The notes below the pieces were generated by a model. The model saw only the letters and a list, made by a program, of their open reading frames with translations, was not told where the DNA came from and made no database searches. This document shows positions 35,701-49,011 of a stretch of DNA of 64,000 nucleotides, in pieces. The stretch's first letter is position 1. Each line of letters starts with the position of its first letter. This DNA comes from Nautilus pompilius (lineage: Eukaryota; Mollusca; Cephalopoda; Nautilida; Nautilidae), in assembly GCA_018389105.1 (NCBI GenBank), contig JACATO010001431.1, positions 91,001 to 155,000 of the forward strand, in the 5' to 3' direction. The position numbers and the translations under genes are program-made.

Positions 35701-38700
35701 ATCGAAAGTAGACCCAGAGTGTCCTTTTCTCTCTTTTTTTTAAACAGATGGTAAGGAAGAAAAAAACAAGTATACCTCTTTTTTTTTTAAATGATTTACT
35801 TCCGTTTTATTTAGGATGACGGGGACGGAGCTAACTACCTACCTCCTTGTAACGAGCTGAATTAGCAACCGCTGCTTTCACGACGGTCGCGACTCATTTA
35901 TCTCCCCTGGTTTCTAGCTCTTCAACTCACCAATTCGTCGGAGGCAGCGTGCCCAGACCCTACCCACTTGCAGGTCCCTGTATAACTTCAGTATATATAA
36001 AGCCAGTTCTTGATGGGAAAAAAAAAATATATATATTGATGCCAATTTTCTACGAATGCTGTTTGTTAATATTTCATCACATTTGTTCCCAGGTGTTTTT
36101 AATGGCATCGATTCACTTTTCTATACAAGCAAATAAATAACATTAATTTTTTTTTAAAGTATTAAATTGTTTTTAGCCCGTGTATTTTATTTTATTTCGT
36201 TTTTTTATGTGAAATCAGACAGGTGGGGGACCGTGCGGTCACGAAAGCTCAAACAGGTGCGCGAAAGTGAAAGTCGACCGGTTATCGGCCGAATGTGGTT
36301 GGCTACGGCGGTGGTGGCGCGATGCCTTGATAGGCGCCGCTATCGGATCGAACCCGTAACCACCGGTGTTTTGCCCTATTTTTAATCCCACGCTACAGGC
36401 GGTAAGCCTAAAGGAGAGAGAAAAAAAGAACTGAAAATCAACGGCCCCTCGACGAAGGAAAGAATCGAGCATATCGCGTAAGTCGCTTAGGCGAGGAGGA
36501 GGAGGAGGATGGGTGGTCCTTGGTCCCCCAGTTGGCGACTGAAGCAACACCAGATCGGTCTTCGGTGTCCGCGTGGGCGGCGCAGAGGAGCATAAATATG
36601 CCTCCACTGGAAACGCATCCTCGCATCGAACCCGTCTGTTTTCGCAGGGCCGGGTGTCCGCCTTATCCTGTCGATGGTGAACCGCGAATGTAACGTGTCC
36701 ACCGCTGGCGCTTCGAGCAGGACCGCGACGCCCCTTTGCTTATTCACACACCCCGTTAACCGCTCCAGTCCGCTGATGTTTTCCCTGTCCGGTCTTTTAA
36801 ACCTTCCCCCTAACACCACCCCCCCCCCACTAGCAGAAAGGTCTCTTTGTCCGCTTCGTCGAACTCTTTCGGCGGCGGAAACAAGACTCCCAGGTTTCTC
36901 CGACATCTGCGCCATTTCTAGCTGTCTTCCTCGGAAAGCATTAGAATCTAAATACGTCTATTCAGTGTTAACTATTTCGACCAGCAGGTGGTGTGTGCAT
37001 ATATTAGTTTCTAAATTTGCATATGTATATATTCGAGATTGGCAGAGACAGATACATAGTGTTGCTTGTTGGGTTTGATTGCCTGCACATTTGGCAGTAC
37101 AGGTACCCTTGCCGACATCAGTTAAAGTAAAGTTGGTCAGTATCTATACACACATAGAAACAGGAAATACATATTTTGTGTTTTTCTTTCTCCGCAGTAA
37201 ATAAACTTTTGAAAATTCGCTACTTCCGGGAGACGGCGCCCTCTACATTGCGACACCGGCGACCCCTCGACATTCGGTTCTCTATCTCCGAGTTAAAGGA
37301 ACGAGAAGAACGCGCGCGGTGTCGTCGTTGGGGCCGCTCTGTCTGGCGGGATCTAACCACTCGGCTTGCGCCACCTGTCGGGGAACGCGCCTCGGTAGTA
37401 CAACTACTCGCGACGCTCTGCCACCTCCGATCTTTGAGCGGTTTTCTGTATTTAGGCTCAGGTTCTCCCTTTTTCTTTTCCTTTCTGTTTTTTTAACACC
37501 CCCCCCCTTCCTCCTCCATCCCCACCGCGCGTGTCCGTTTGGAGTCGCGGGCACTCGGTGAGAGTATGGAATTTTTAAATACTTTCGGTTGTGGCGATTA
37601 CCCGCCTCTTTTGCCTCTCCGCGCCGCGAAGTAGTACGCGGAGAGCGTTGATCCGGCATCGAAAGGGTTAACCACTCGTCGCTCCGTTGTCGTTTCAGGA
37701 ATCGGGTTCGGCCTGGCCTGCTCGCCCTCCGTGGTGGCCATCGAGCAATACTTCCACAAGGGTCGCTTCCAGGCTCTGAGCATCACCATGTCGGGCATCG
37801 GACTGGGAATAATCGCCTTCCCCGTCATGGTCCGCTACCTGCTGGAGTATTACGCGTGGCGTGGCACCCTCCTCGTGCTCGCCGCCGCCGCCTTCAACCT
37901 GTGCGCGTGCGGGGCGCTGATGAAGCCGGCGAGGCGCGAGCGGGAGATCCGGCTCCTCCCGCTTCTCTCGTGCCTGCCCCTGCACAACCCCCTCTTCTAC
38001 GCCATGTGCATCGCCAACCTGTTCTGGAGCTTCGGCTCCGCGATCGTCTACCTGTATCTGCCCTCGTACGCGATCCAGAGGGGCACCGACTTCGAGACGT
38101 CCGCCTTCCTCGTGTCCTGTGTCGGCATGGCCAGCTTCACCAGCCGGATCATCTTCGCGTTCATGGGCCACAACAGCGCCCTGGACGACGTCACGGCCAT
38201 CCTGTGCTCCATCGGGCTGGGCGCCGTGGTGACCGGGATCAGCCCCCTGCTGTTCGAGCACTTCACCGGGCAAATCGGCTACACGCTGCTGTTCGGCTTC
38301 TACAGCGGCTTCTGGACGACGCTGATGTCGCAGGTGACCAGGGAGCTACTCGGACCACGGTACATAGCCATCGGGAACGGTTACCTGTCTTTCATGATCG
38401 CTTTAGGATGCCTCTTGGGCGGACCCTGTGCAGGTGAGACGCTTTTCTTCTTTCTTTCTTTTGTTTTTTCAAATTATTTCTTACAATAAGCAAAGGCTCC
38501 TGTCGTCGTTCGTGCGAGAGTTGGAGCAAATTTCTGGTTTTATTCTCGGCGCAGATATAATTTAAAGTCCGGCTCGGGATGGATGCGGTCGAGAGAGCTG
38601 TCGGGAAAGCCGTCGGCGAAGGGTTAGGGTTAGGAGATTCGTTGAAAATCCTGAAGAAATGGGAGTAAATGGAAAAGATTTTAGAGATAATCCTGAACTT

Positions 38701-38748
38701 GTGCGGAATCGTCGAACAATCGGTTGGAACAGAAGGATGAGAGGGAGG

Positions 38749-38789
<41 letters not shown>

Positions 38790-40688
38790 ACTGTTGAAGA
38801 GCTGGGCAGGGAGGGCTGCTTTTCCTCACCTTCCCCATTCAGTTTTTGTTCAGAAATGAAAGCACTGAAGACATCAGAAGTAAAGGGTGAAATCGCTTTC
38901 GAAAAATGGTAACTGTGTTTACTGAGCACTATGGAACTTTGACTACGTGTCATAAAGGTGAAGAGTAAAGTGATATATTCAAAACGAGAACGAAGTAGCA
39001 GCCAAGGTGAATAATAATAGGATTAGAATATATTTCGAGTATCTCTCTCTCTCTCCTGTGTGTGTGTCTCTCTCTCTCTCTCTTCTGTCTGTGTGTCCTC
39101 TCTCTGTATGTGTGGGTGTGTGTCTCTCTCTCTCTCTTCTGTCTGAGTGTCTCCTGTGTGTTTGTGTGTTGTGTGTGTCTCTCTCTCTCTCTCTCTCATA
39201 TACTCCTCCCCCTTTATCGGAAGATTTGTTTGTCAAAAAGATTAATAAGATATTAGTATTTTGATCATGATGTAATAAGCTGGGGATGACTAAGTTCCTC
39301 CCTCGCACCTTGTAGGTACACGTTTGTCATTCAGGATGACAACCTTGATCTAATTGAGGCAATCAAACCCGAAGATAGCAGAAATTGTAAAGAGGTCATA
39401 GGAAGAAAAGAAATTCATGGAGTTCATTTAATAGCATGCGGAAGAAAATTAAAATAAAAACACGAGTGAGATCAGATAAATGCTACTTTCATTCTGCAAA
39501 CCTTTGTGTGTACGACACCTCCCCCCCTCGACTGCCTTCTGGGCGAACTTGTTTTGTTTTGTTCTCCTGCGCGGTTAATCTAATTAACAGGAATCGTTCG
39601 CGGTGAAAGATCATAGGCGGAATTATCTCCTGCGCGATAATCGGCCTTTTAATCCCTGGTGGCCGGCATACTACGGACAGCTGACCCCGAAGCCGATCTC
39701 CAGCGCCCATCAAACGGAATCTCCAGGTTCTTTCTTGTTTCCCTTCAGTGATCGCGAAATGTCTCAGATTATTTGAAAAGCAGCCGAAAAACAAGAGTTT
39801 TATTTGCTTCTGGTGGCAACGTTAACTTAACCCTCTGTATACCGCTTCGTTTTTCTTAGAGCCCTACCTATACCAGCTGGGATTCATTTGCACCGCAGCC
39901 TAGAAGCTGTAGAACTTCGCTTGTACATCTATCTGATCAGCAGTCTGAGCCATTTACACACACAGAGGAAAGGTCTTTGAGAACGTCGGCTCGTGAGACA
40001 CCTGAAAACTGTCGCTTACAAACTTGAAAAAAAAGAAAATGACAAAGAAAAGCATTAATAAAAGATTATGTATTATTATATACATATGTTTACATGTCTG
40101 TAACGTTTTATCAAACGATGAGGGTTTTTTTGTTATTATTGTGTTTCCCGGGGGGGGGAGGGGCCCGAAATACAGGGTTCCGCCGGAGAGTCGTGTCCGT
40201 CTTGGACAAAACCTAATCTACGGCGCCGACGAATTCGAGACATCTTGAAATCACAATTCTTATAACCTATTTTATACAAACAACATTAAAAAAAAATAAT
40301 TAATTAAGAAAATGGTTTGAATCCTACATTTGGTATTTGTCCTGCTTTGCTTCAGGATACTGCTGTTTCGCGTCGCCTTGGTTACGCGATGGATATTTTA
40401 GCTGTGCCGTAATCGGATTGGGGAAAAAAACATGAACATTTAAATGTCGCCATCAGGCGATTATTATTGCTTAAGCAAGGTTGTTTTCGGTCTTTCATGT
40501 AAAAAGAATATGCTCTACGTTTTTTTTTTTTTTCCTTTCTGTTAATGTTAGATCGAAATTGCAAATAATTTGCGTGTCCATATGAAGGAAGGCGAAAGTC
40601 CGTCAGGCGCCAGCAGCTCGGCAGGACAGAAAGTGCTTACATCAGATATTAGAGAACCAGGCAACCAAAGGGATATAAATGTACCTCT

Positions 40689-40734
<46 letters not shown>

Positions 40735-40766
40735 CTCTCTCTCTCTCCTGTGTGTGTGTGTATGTG

Positions 40767-40801
<35 letters not shown>

Positions 40802-41025
40802 ATGTCTCTCTCTCTCTCTGTGTGTGTCTCTCTCGCTCTCTCTGTGTCTCTCTCTCTCTCTCTCTGTGTCTTCTCTCTCTGTGTGTGTGTGGTGTATGTG
40901 TGTCTCTCTCTCTCTCTGTGTGTGTGTATGTCTCTCTCTCTCTCTCTGTGTGTGTGTATGTGTCTCTCTCTCTCTCTCCTGTGTGTGTGTATGTGTCTCT
41001 CTCTCTCTCTCTGTGTGTGTCTCTC

Positions 41026-41059
<34 letters not shown>

Positions 41060-41277
41060 TCTCTCTCTCTCCTGTGTGTGTGTGTGTATGTGTCTCTCTC
41101 TCTCTCTCTCTGTGTGTGTATGTGTCTCTCTCTCCTGTGTGTGTGTGTATGTGTCTCTGTGTGTGTGTGTGTGTGCATCTGTCTCTCTCTCTCTCCAGTG
41201 TGTGTGGTCTCTGTGTGTGTGTGTGTCTCTCTCTCTCCTGTGTGTGTGTCTGTGTGTGTGTGTGTGTGTCTCTCTCT

Positions 41278-41318
<41 letters not shown>

Positions 41319-41496
41319 CTCTGTGTGTGTGTATCTGTCTCTCTCTCTCTCCAGTGTGTATGTGTGTTCTCTCTCTCTCTCCTGTGTGTGTGTTCTCTCT
41401 CTCTCTCTGTGTGTGTCGCTCTCTCTCTGTGTGTATGTGTCTTTCTCTGTGTGTGTGTGTCTTCTCTCCTGTGTTGTGTGTGTGTGTGTGTATGTG

Positions 41497-41527
<31 letters not shown>

Positions 41528-43031
41528 ATGTGTCTCTCTGTGTATGCGTCTCTCTCTCTCTCTCCGGAAATCCTGACAGTTATTATTAATAATAATAATA
41601 ATAACTAAAAATCTCTTTGTTTTTTTTTTACTTCTATTTATCGAGCTCTGCCCCGACCTTATCTACGGTCATCTCGTGTACCAGCTTTGACCAAGCAACT
41701 TACCCGATTTCGGTGGGGGGAGTCTTCATCGGTGGTCAAGCCGCGTGCCACTTGGCGGTACCTCCGTCACACGCACCCGGAAAACCCTGATAGAACTCTT
41801 CATTCTTGGATGATGGAGAGTAAACCCCCCGCGGCCAGTTGGTGAACAAGAAAGGCGAGAAGAAACCGTTACTGGGGAGGTGCGCCGGCCCTGACCGGGA
41901 TTCGAACACCAGAGCCCGTTAGTTCTCTACCGGACCGCCGGCCGCCTAGATAAAAAATTTCTTTTATTTATCTCTTTTTCTGTAAAAATGGATAACTGAC
42001 GGAACCGGTTCTTGATTTAAGAAAGAAAAAAACATCAACACGTGTTTAGTGATCTCGGGAGAACTGGAACTTGGCGAGACCTGACGAAATTGTTTTAACC
42101 CTTTCCCGTGTGTAGCTTTTGGTCACGTGGGAGTAACTCGCATCGACCGCCTGCTTGTGTAAACGGCAGTTCCGATTTCTTTCACTCAAACTCTACTCGA
42201 GATCGGATGTGAATCTTCCCTACTTATTCCAAATATTCCGACTTGGGCCTTTACAGAAAACTATTCCATGTGGACGTAGGTATGATCGCATGCCTGAGAT
42301 ATCTGGGGCGGGCGTGTGCTGATTTATCTATCCAGTACCGACGGCGACATTGAATGGAGCTGACCTCTCCACAACGTCCGGCATCGGTTCCTTGGAGTTA
42401 TAAAGACACTGTACGGAGATCGTCTCTGACTCTCCTTTGCAGAAGAGCTCGAGGGAAGGGGGGAGATAATCATTATTGATTTTTTTTTTCCGCCCCCATT
42501 AACCGCAGTCGAACAGAAGCGCAACAACCAAAAAAAAAGGAAGCCATTTTGTATGGCGCATTATACCGAAGAATGGTTCGTTTCCTGTCGATCGCCTTCA
42601 CGGCTGCCGCCGACCTGTTTTTTTTCTCCCCCTAAAGAATCCATTTTCAAACATGGCTGGCGGCAAAGCGAAAGTTGCCCGCTGGGGGAGTAGAATTTGT
42701 TCATGATTTAAAACCGCCCTTAAATGGACCTTTATCCTCATCGGTAGTTTGTGGCTCGGAGCCAGACCGGGGAGGCGATCAGCTGAGGTGGTTTCCCGCC
42801 GCCTTCCTCAACGAATGCGGGTCTGCGACGAAAGTCCCTCCACTAAGACTTTTCATGTTTTAGATGTAGGAGGAAAATGGAGTCTCCGGGTGGAAACCCA
42901 CGTGACAAGGGTGTAGGTCAAACCGAGTCGGCCCCAACGGGGTCTCGATGGGGGCCTTCAATCTAGCAGTTTACCATTGGATCACCGCTCCGCTAAATGA
43001 CCAGATTACTACAACCTTTAAATTACTTTTA

Positions 43032-43088
<57 letters not shown>

Positions 43089-43620
43089 TGTCACCACCGT
43101 AATTTTATAAATATCTTCCATCTATGACAACATCTAGGCTTCCCAGGGTCTTGGTGATCCCGAGGTAAAGATGCAGAATGATCGGATCAGAGACAGTTTC
43201 CGAGGCTGAAGAATAATGATAGTTGCGACCCACAGCTGCAGACTCGTACTGGGTTTTTAAGCAGTCACTAATCCAGCCGAGTTCTGAAAGATCCGGACCC
43301 GAGGCCGCCAGCAGTTGGGACGATAACAGAGACAGGTGGGAGAGAGCCGCCGCCGCCCCACCTGTCGTGCAAACGGACTAATTCAGTCGCTCGCCGACCT
43401 CGAAGGTCAGAAGAGGGGACGAGTGCGGTTTCCAGATAAGAGGAAAGCGATGCGTGGAACGTAGTTGCAGCAACCAGGGAGTTGGGACGAAAAGCTGCCG
43501 AGCCATATGATAATGAGGAACCCGGGACCCTAATATCTGATTACGATGGCAGTTACAACTGAATGAAGACTGACATCCGACAGAAAAATTTTTTGAGATT
43601 AAACATTAGCAAAAATATTC

Positions 43621-43684
<64 letters not shown>

Positions 43685-43976
43685 TGCTGCTGTTGTTGTT
43701 GTTGTAATAGCAAGAGAAAGAGTATCGGAGAATATTTAAGGTGGATTAGACCCATTCGTCCCCTATACGACGCATTCATAGGAGATCAAGAAGAAAATAG
43801 CTATACTACATTACAGAAGTTTTTATTTGTTATTATTAATATTAGGTTAATATAAATTCGTTAATATGTAGTTATAGAATATCCAGTGGAAGAGGGGGTA
43901 AGATTTGGGTCTTGACTTTTTTCTTTTTTTTTACGAAAGAGAAAAGAGAAAATCTGTTTTGGAAAACCTTTCTGCT

Positions 43977-44011
<35 letters not shown>

Positions 44012-47000
44012 GTCAGTACAGAAAGAGAGAGAGAGATGACGTCAGTACAGAAAGAGAGAGAGAGAGAGATGACGTCAGTACAGAAAGAGAGAGAGAGATG
44101 ACGTCAGTACAGAAAGAGAGAGAGAGATGACGTCAGTACAGAAAGAGAGAGAGAGAGAGAGAGACGTCTACAGAAAGAGAGAGAGAGATGACGTCAGAAC
44201 AGACAAACAGAAAGAGAGAGATGACGTCAGTACAGAAAAAGAGAGAGAGATGACGTCAGTACAGAAAGAGAGAGAGAGAGACGGATTAATACAATTATTG
44301 ATATAATTTTTTAAACGGCTACCAGAATAAATAATCTGACCGGGTGGTTTTCGATGATTTCCGAAATCGTTCGGAAAATGCCGAACTTTTTATTTCTTCC
44401 GAACGAACACGAACATAACAGATGGGTAAATATTTCTCTTGTCGTCAGGTATTTGCCGGGCCCGCTTAGAAACACGAAACATTTTAGGCTAACCACAGAT
44501 TTCTGTACGAAACTAGAAATAAAGATTTAAACTTAGAATACTCCTTTTTACTAATACTATTACCTTATTTAAAAAATAGTACGTTAATTAGTTAATCTTT
44601 TTTTAAAAATACACGATAAAAGTATAACAATGGCATTTTGACTTTCAAATATATTCAAGGTGCTCCTGATGGACTCTTTTCAGCTAGCTATCCTTCCACG
44701 GGGTAGGGATCAGCTGCTCCCCATCCCAAATACGAACGTTTGACTCATACGCAAGCCCCAAACCTGTGACAAAATTTTCTGCAGCCTGTCGTTTTACAGA
44801 CAATAACAATTATTAATTTAAATGTAAAAATAATACATATGGATCTACGCGTACACTAAAGCCATCACTTACACTTTTGTTGGCGTTAAAACTGATTGTA
44901 TGAAAGTTAAAATGTCCCTTATTATACTTTGTTTACATTGGAACGCCTTCCACTCTTCTATGATGGCTGCCGGGCGAAAGTTTGATTGAGAGTCACGTGA
45001 TACCAGCTCTCATGCGCTTCGCGCCTCATCCTTCGGAAAGTTTTCTAAGATGCTAAGCATCTGTACTGGAACCAGTCTGTCGTCGAGTTTTGTCGTTTTC
45101 CGGCTGGTTTAAGAGTACAAAAGAAACGTTAATAGTCAACAGGTGCGTGAATGGAACAGTTGGTTGTTTTTTAAATGTATTTTAAGAGAAAAGAGATTTT
45201 ATTCGGAGAGCAGGACGCAGGCAAACACCGGCTGTTCGTGTCAGTTTTCCACGAACTTGTCGTGCGACGGTCTCGGCTACGAGGATAATGACGTCTGGAG
45301 ACAACTCGGTCGAGGGAGCGTGGCGACGGCGGCCGCCAGAGAGCGCTGAGCCGTTCTGCTTCATCATGGCCGCCGGCACTTCCGACTTTAGCAGGAATAC
45401 ACTCGCTTCTGTTTTGTAAGTTCGCTCTGATAAATTTGGCGAGGTTACGGCGGTTCGTTGAGCCAAATGCATTTTTTTTTACAAATGTCTTTAAAATATC
45501 CTTCCCAAGTTACTTGGGAAATGCCACCAGACTTTTATTTTGCACTCACCTTTTTTGCTCTAAACAATAAGATGCAGGTTTTATCTATTATATGTTTGGT
45601 TTTTTCAAGAGTTCGAAATTCAACTTTAGAAGAAAATTCATTATTATTCTGTAAATCTTTCAGTCTGTCTGTTTGTTGTTGTTGTTTTTTTCTTTCTAAT
45701 ATTATTGTTGAGAGAGAGAGAGAGTTTACAGAAATGTTAAGTTTGAGTATGAACGGGAAAGTTAATGGAAAACAGAAGACTTACGAGTCTGGGAGGCCAA
45801 ACAAATCGCTGTTTACGTTTTAACATTAACGTCGGCTTCAAAACAAGATTACAGAAAGAGGTGGGGGCGTGATCACAGTAAAGAAAGCATGATTTCTTTG
45901 AAAGACTAGTGCAATTAGCGTCGTGGTTTCAATCACTGGACTGTTGATTATCTGGCAGACGGTCCAATCTACGCCAGTGCCATGTGATTTTCCTTGTCTT
46001 TATTCTCCTTTCTTTTTATTGCATCTAGTGCAGTGCAGTTTAGATAATGTAGTGCAGAGCGCCATCTAGTGGGGAATTTGCTACTCGCAGATAATAGCTA
46101 GGATTTGTGGAATTAAAGTGAAAAACAGCAGCGTAAACTTGCGTCAGATGTCGCCCTTTTACAGTCTGAGAATACCGCTAGTCTGTGCTGAGGGTATTTT
46201 CGATATAATTTACCATATGGAAGTCCTTTAAAGGAGACTCGTAAGAAAGGAAGTTTGAGTGATCATTTCGGATATTTCCCTTTATCTTAGTAGTATTCAC
46301 AGAACTCACTAATGAACCTAAGTTCCGGTGATCTTTCCATGTCGCCATCACCAGTGCTTAGAACGGAAAAGGACTTTATTCAAAGATCGGGAGGAGTTAA
46401 TTAGCCTTGATTTGGTATCGAACCGGAGTCTTGTTGTTTGTTGAGTTTAGGAGAGTTTTTGATCAACGTTTTAATTTGATTCACCGTCAGGGAACAAACC
46501 CAATGACGACGATGATGATGGCGACGGGGGAAAGATTGTCGAAAGATAGCTTCATTTGGTTACTTTAGTTAATGAAGTAATGAGAAATGTCCCCCGTATA
46601 TAACCACTTACTTTACAAACAGAAGAAATTTTAAAAAGCCACAGTGAAATTATTATTCATCTTATAGTGAGGAAGCACAGATAAAAATGCGGACGTAATG
46701 TTTGATTATATGTCATGTAAGTTCCAAATTTATTAGTAGTAAACGTAAGTACATTTGAAATAAAGATTAAGTTTACTTTCTTATATAATAAATATGAAAT
46801 TTTTTTGTTTAACTGTGGCTAGTTCGCATAGTCATTGCTGTAGGGTGCCTGACAAAAGCTGACCATGTGTGACGTATTTCAAGCAGAGCAGCCATTGTTA
46901 GGCTGTAGTCCTGCGGACTGGGGCTTGATGTGCAATATCGTCAGTTTGCGGCAGACGTTTCTATTTTTGGATTTCTCCGACATGCTGCATTTTTCCGCGC

Positions 47001-48815
47001 CAACGCATCCCAAGATTTCCTGGACAATGGGTTCTCTAATTGGTTCCACCAACAAGTTGGCAATAAATGCCTGAACTAACCATTTAGTTTCTTTTTTTTT
47101 TTGATAAATTAGAAGGAGTCTATTCAGAAGAGCCAGACGGGCAAACAAAGCTGGGTTAATGAGCAAGAATACTGCTTCTGCCTTAATTTTGCTTTTAAGT
47201 TGGCGAATTTAAAATGCACATGCTTGGTCTTCTTCCTGTTTTCAGATATTAATTGGTAACAAAGAATTCGATCGTCAGTTGATTAAGCCAAGTCAAGATG
47301 CCAGCGTGTGCTAATTCTTGTTGGGATTAAGACTCCGGTACCACTTACTGGTTTACACAAATATTTACTGACTTGCGGAAATGCACGGCACAGATGTGTG
47401 CTACATGTAGTGTTTCTGAAAACTGTCCAGAGAAGATGCGAAAATAAAATAGAAAGAGCAGGTATTTAATGTCCTGCTCCACATCATTTCAAAGTGAGGA
47501 TCATTTTAGTTCAGTTTGGCTTTTAGGAAGTTGGAATTCATTATGGTTTGCACAAAGCTCACAGGAGAGAGAGAGATTAAAGTTTTCTGTTGTTTTGAAA
47601 ATTTGGCAAAATTTTGATGGAAGATGTATTAAAATCGAATTGAGCAAGATAAAACGTAATGTACCTTGATGTCAGTGAGGCACCAAGGAATGCTTCAAGA
47701 ATCAGTAATAGTTTCCAGGAGACTGAATGATCTCAGTTACCATACCCATTGCCCCGTGAAACAACCAAGTTTTCAACCATAGAATATCAAAAAGGTATTA
47801 TCAGAACATTGCAGGTGGTGGTGGATTTATTATGGTATGGTGGATGTGTATCTTGTGACTGTCAACTTGGTCTTGTTACTGTGCCTGACTCTGTAAAGGC
47901 AGCAGGTACCGTTGAAAACATTCTTGAGCCCGTTGTTGCTTCTCATTTTGATGATAATTCCACTTCATACTTTACCAATATTTTTGGACACTGATGCCAG
48001 CAAGACCTTACCTTGCGGCTGTATTGGCACAGTATCTCCAGAGCAAATATGACTGATTGCTTGGCCTGTTACAAGACTAGATACGAACCTGATAGAGCAT
48101 TCTTGGGGTCAAAAGGGGGTGATCAGTGTGCAGAAGAGGGATTCTATTTAGAATTTTCACCAGTTGGCCCAGGTCTTTTCACAAGTGGCTGAAAATGCAA
48201 CAGCTATTTGTTTAACTTTTGAGAAAAGAAATCACCTGTATAAGGACTGGTTGTCTCCTGAATTGTCTTTAAACATCGTAATTGAGTTTCCAGGAGATTA
48301 GTTGACAATTTAATAGTAGAATACTGATGATGCTGCATATATATATTTATAATCACCAGTTTTTGCTTTTTTCATGCCATTTTACAAAGCACAGTATAAT
48401 AATACCAGAACATAAACAATGTCATCATTTGATCTTTCTTTTTTCCCAAATATTGGTCCTTTGATGCTTTAAATTACTGTTTAGTAAGAAATGCATTAGT
48501 TTTGCAGAATATTTGTTTATGGGAAAATCTGGTTGTTTATATCAAAGTATATGTGTATATGTTGCTTCACCAAACCTAAAACTTCTAAAGCTGCACTGCA
48601 ATAATTAGGAATATCACCCTCAACACAGTTATTGTGACTCCTTGTTTATATGAAGAGGTACTTCTAGTATGTTTGAAAACTCTTGTGGCTATCTTTGCAC
48701 GTTATAAGTTTCTATGTATAAAAACTCCACTAATTTGTTTCTTGCTGCACAATTACAAAATGTTGTATAGCAAAATATTTCAGTGTTCATTTAACCAGCC
48801 TCTCTCTCTCTCCAT

Positions 48816-48857
<42 letters not shown>

Positions 48858-48911
48858 TCTCGCTTCTCCGCTCTCTCTCTCTCTCCATCGCTCTCTCTTT
48901 CTCTCTCTCTG

Positions 48912-48955
<44 letters not shown>

Positions 48956-48969
48956 TCTCTCCCAGCTCT

Positions 48970-49011
<42 letters not shown>

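Noticed and set aside
36487-36915. 142-codon minus-strand frame in transporter intron 2
   Set aside because: No family resemblance, runs through low-complexity GGA repeats, overlaps a tRNA-like piece.
37695-38437. 192-193 codon frames overlapping transporter exon 3
   Set aside because: Shadow frames of a GC-rich exon whose correct frame has clear family motifs and splice borders.
40570-41589. 339-codon open frame and two others in the same DNA
   Set aside because: Almost entirely CT/GT dinucleotide repeat; all + frames are open for the same reason and there is no domain.
46865-47166. Overlapping frames on both strands near 47 kb (minus strand with a KKK-rich part)
   Set aside because: A loose resemblance to transposase N-termini is not enough; no catalytic motifs seen.
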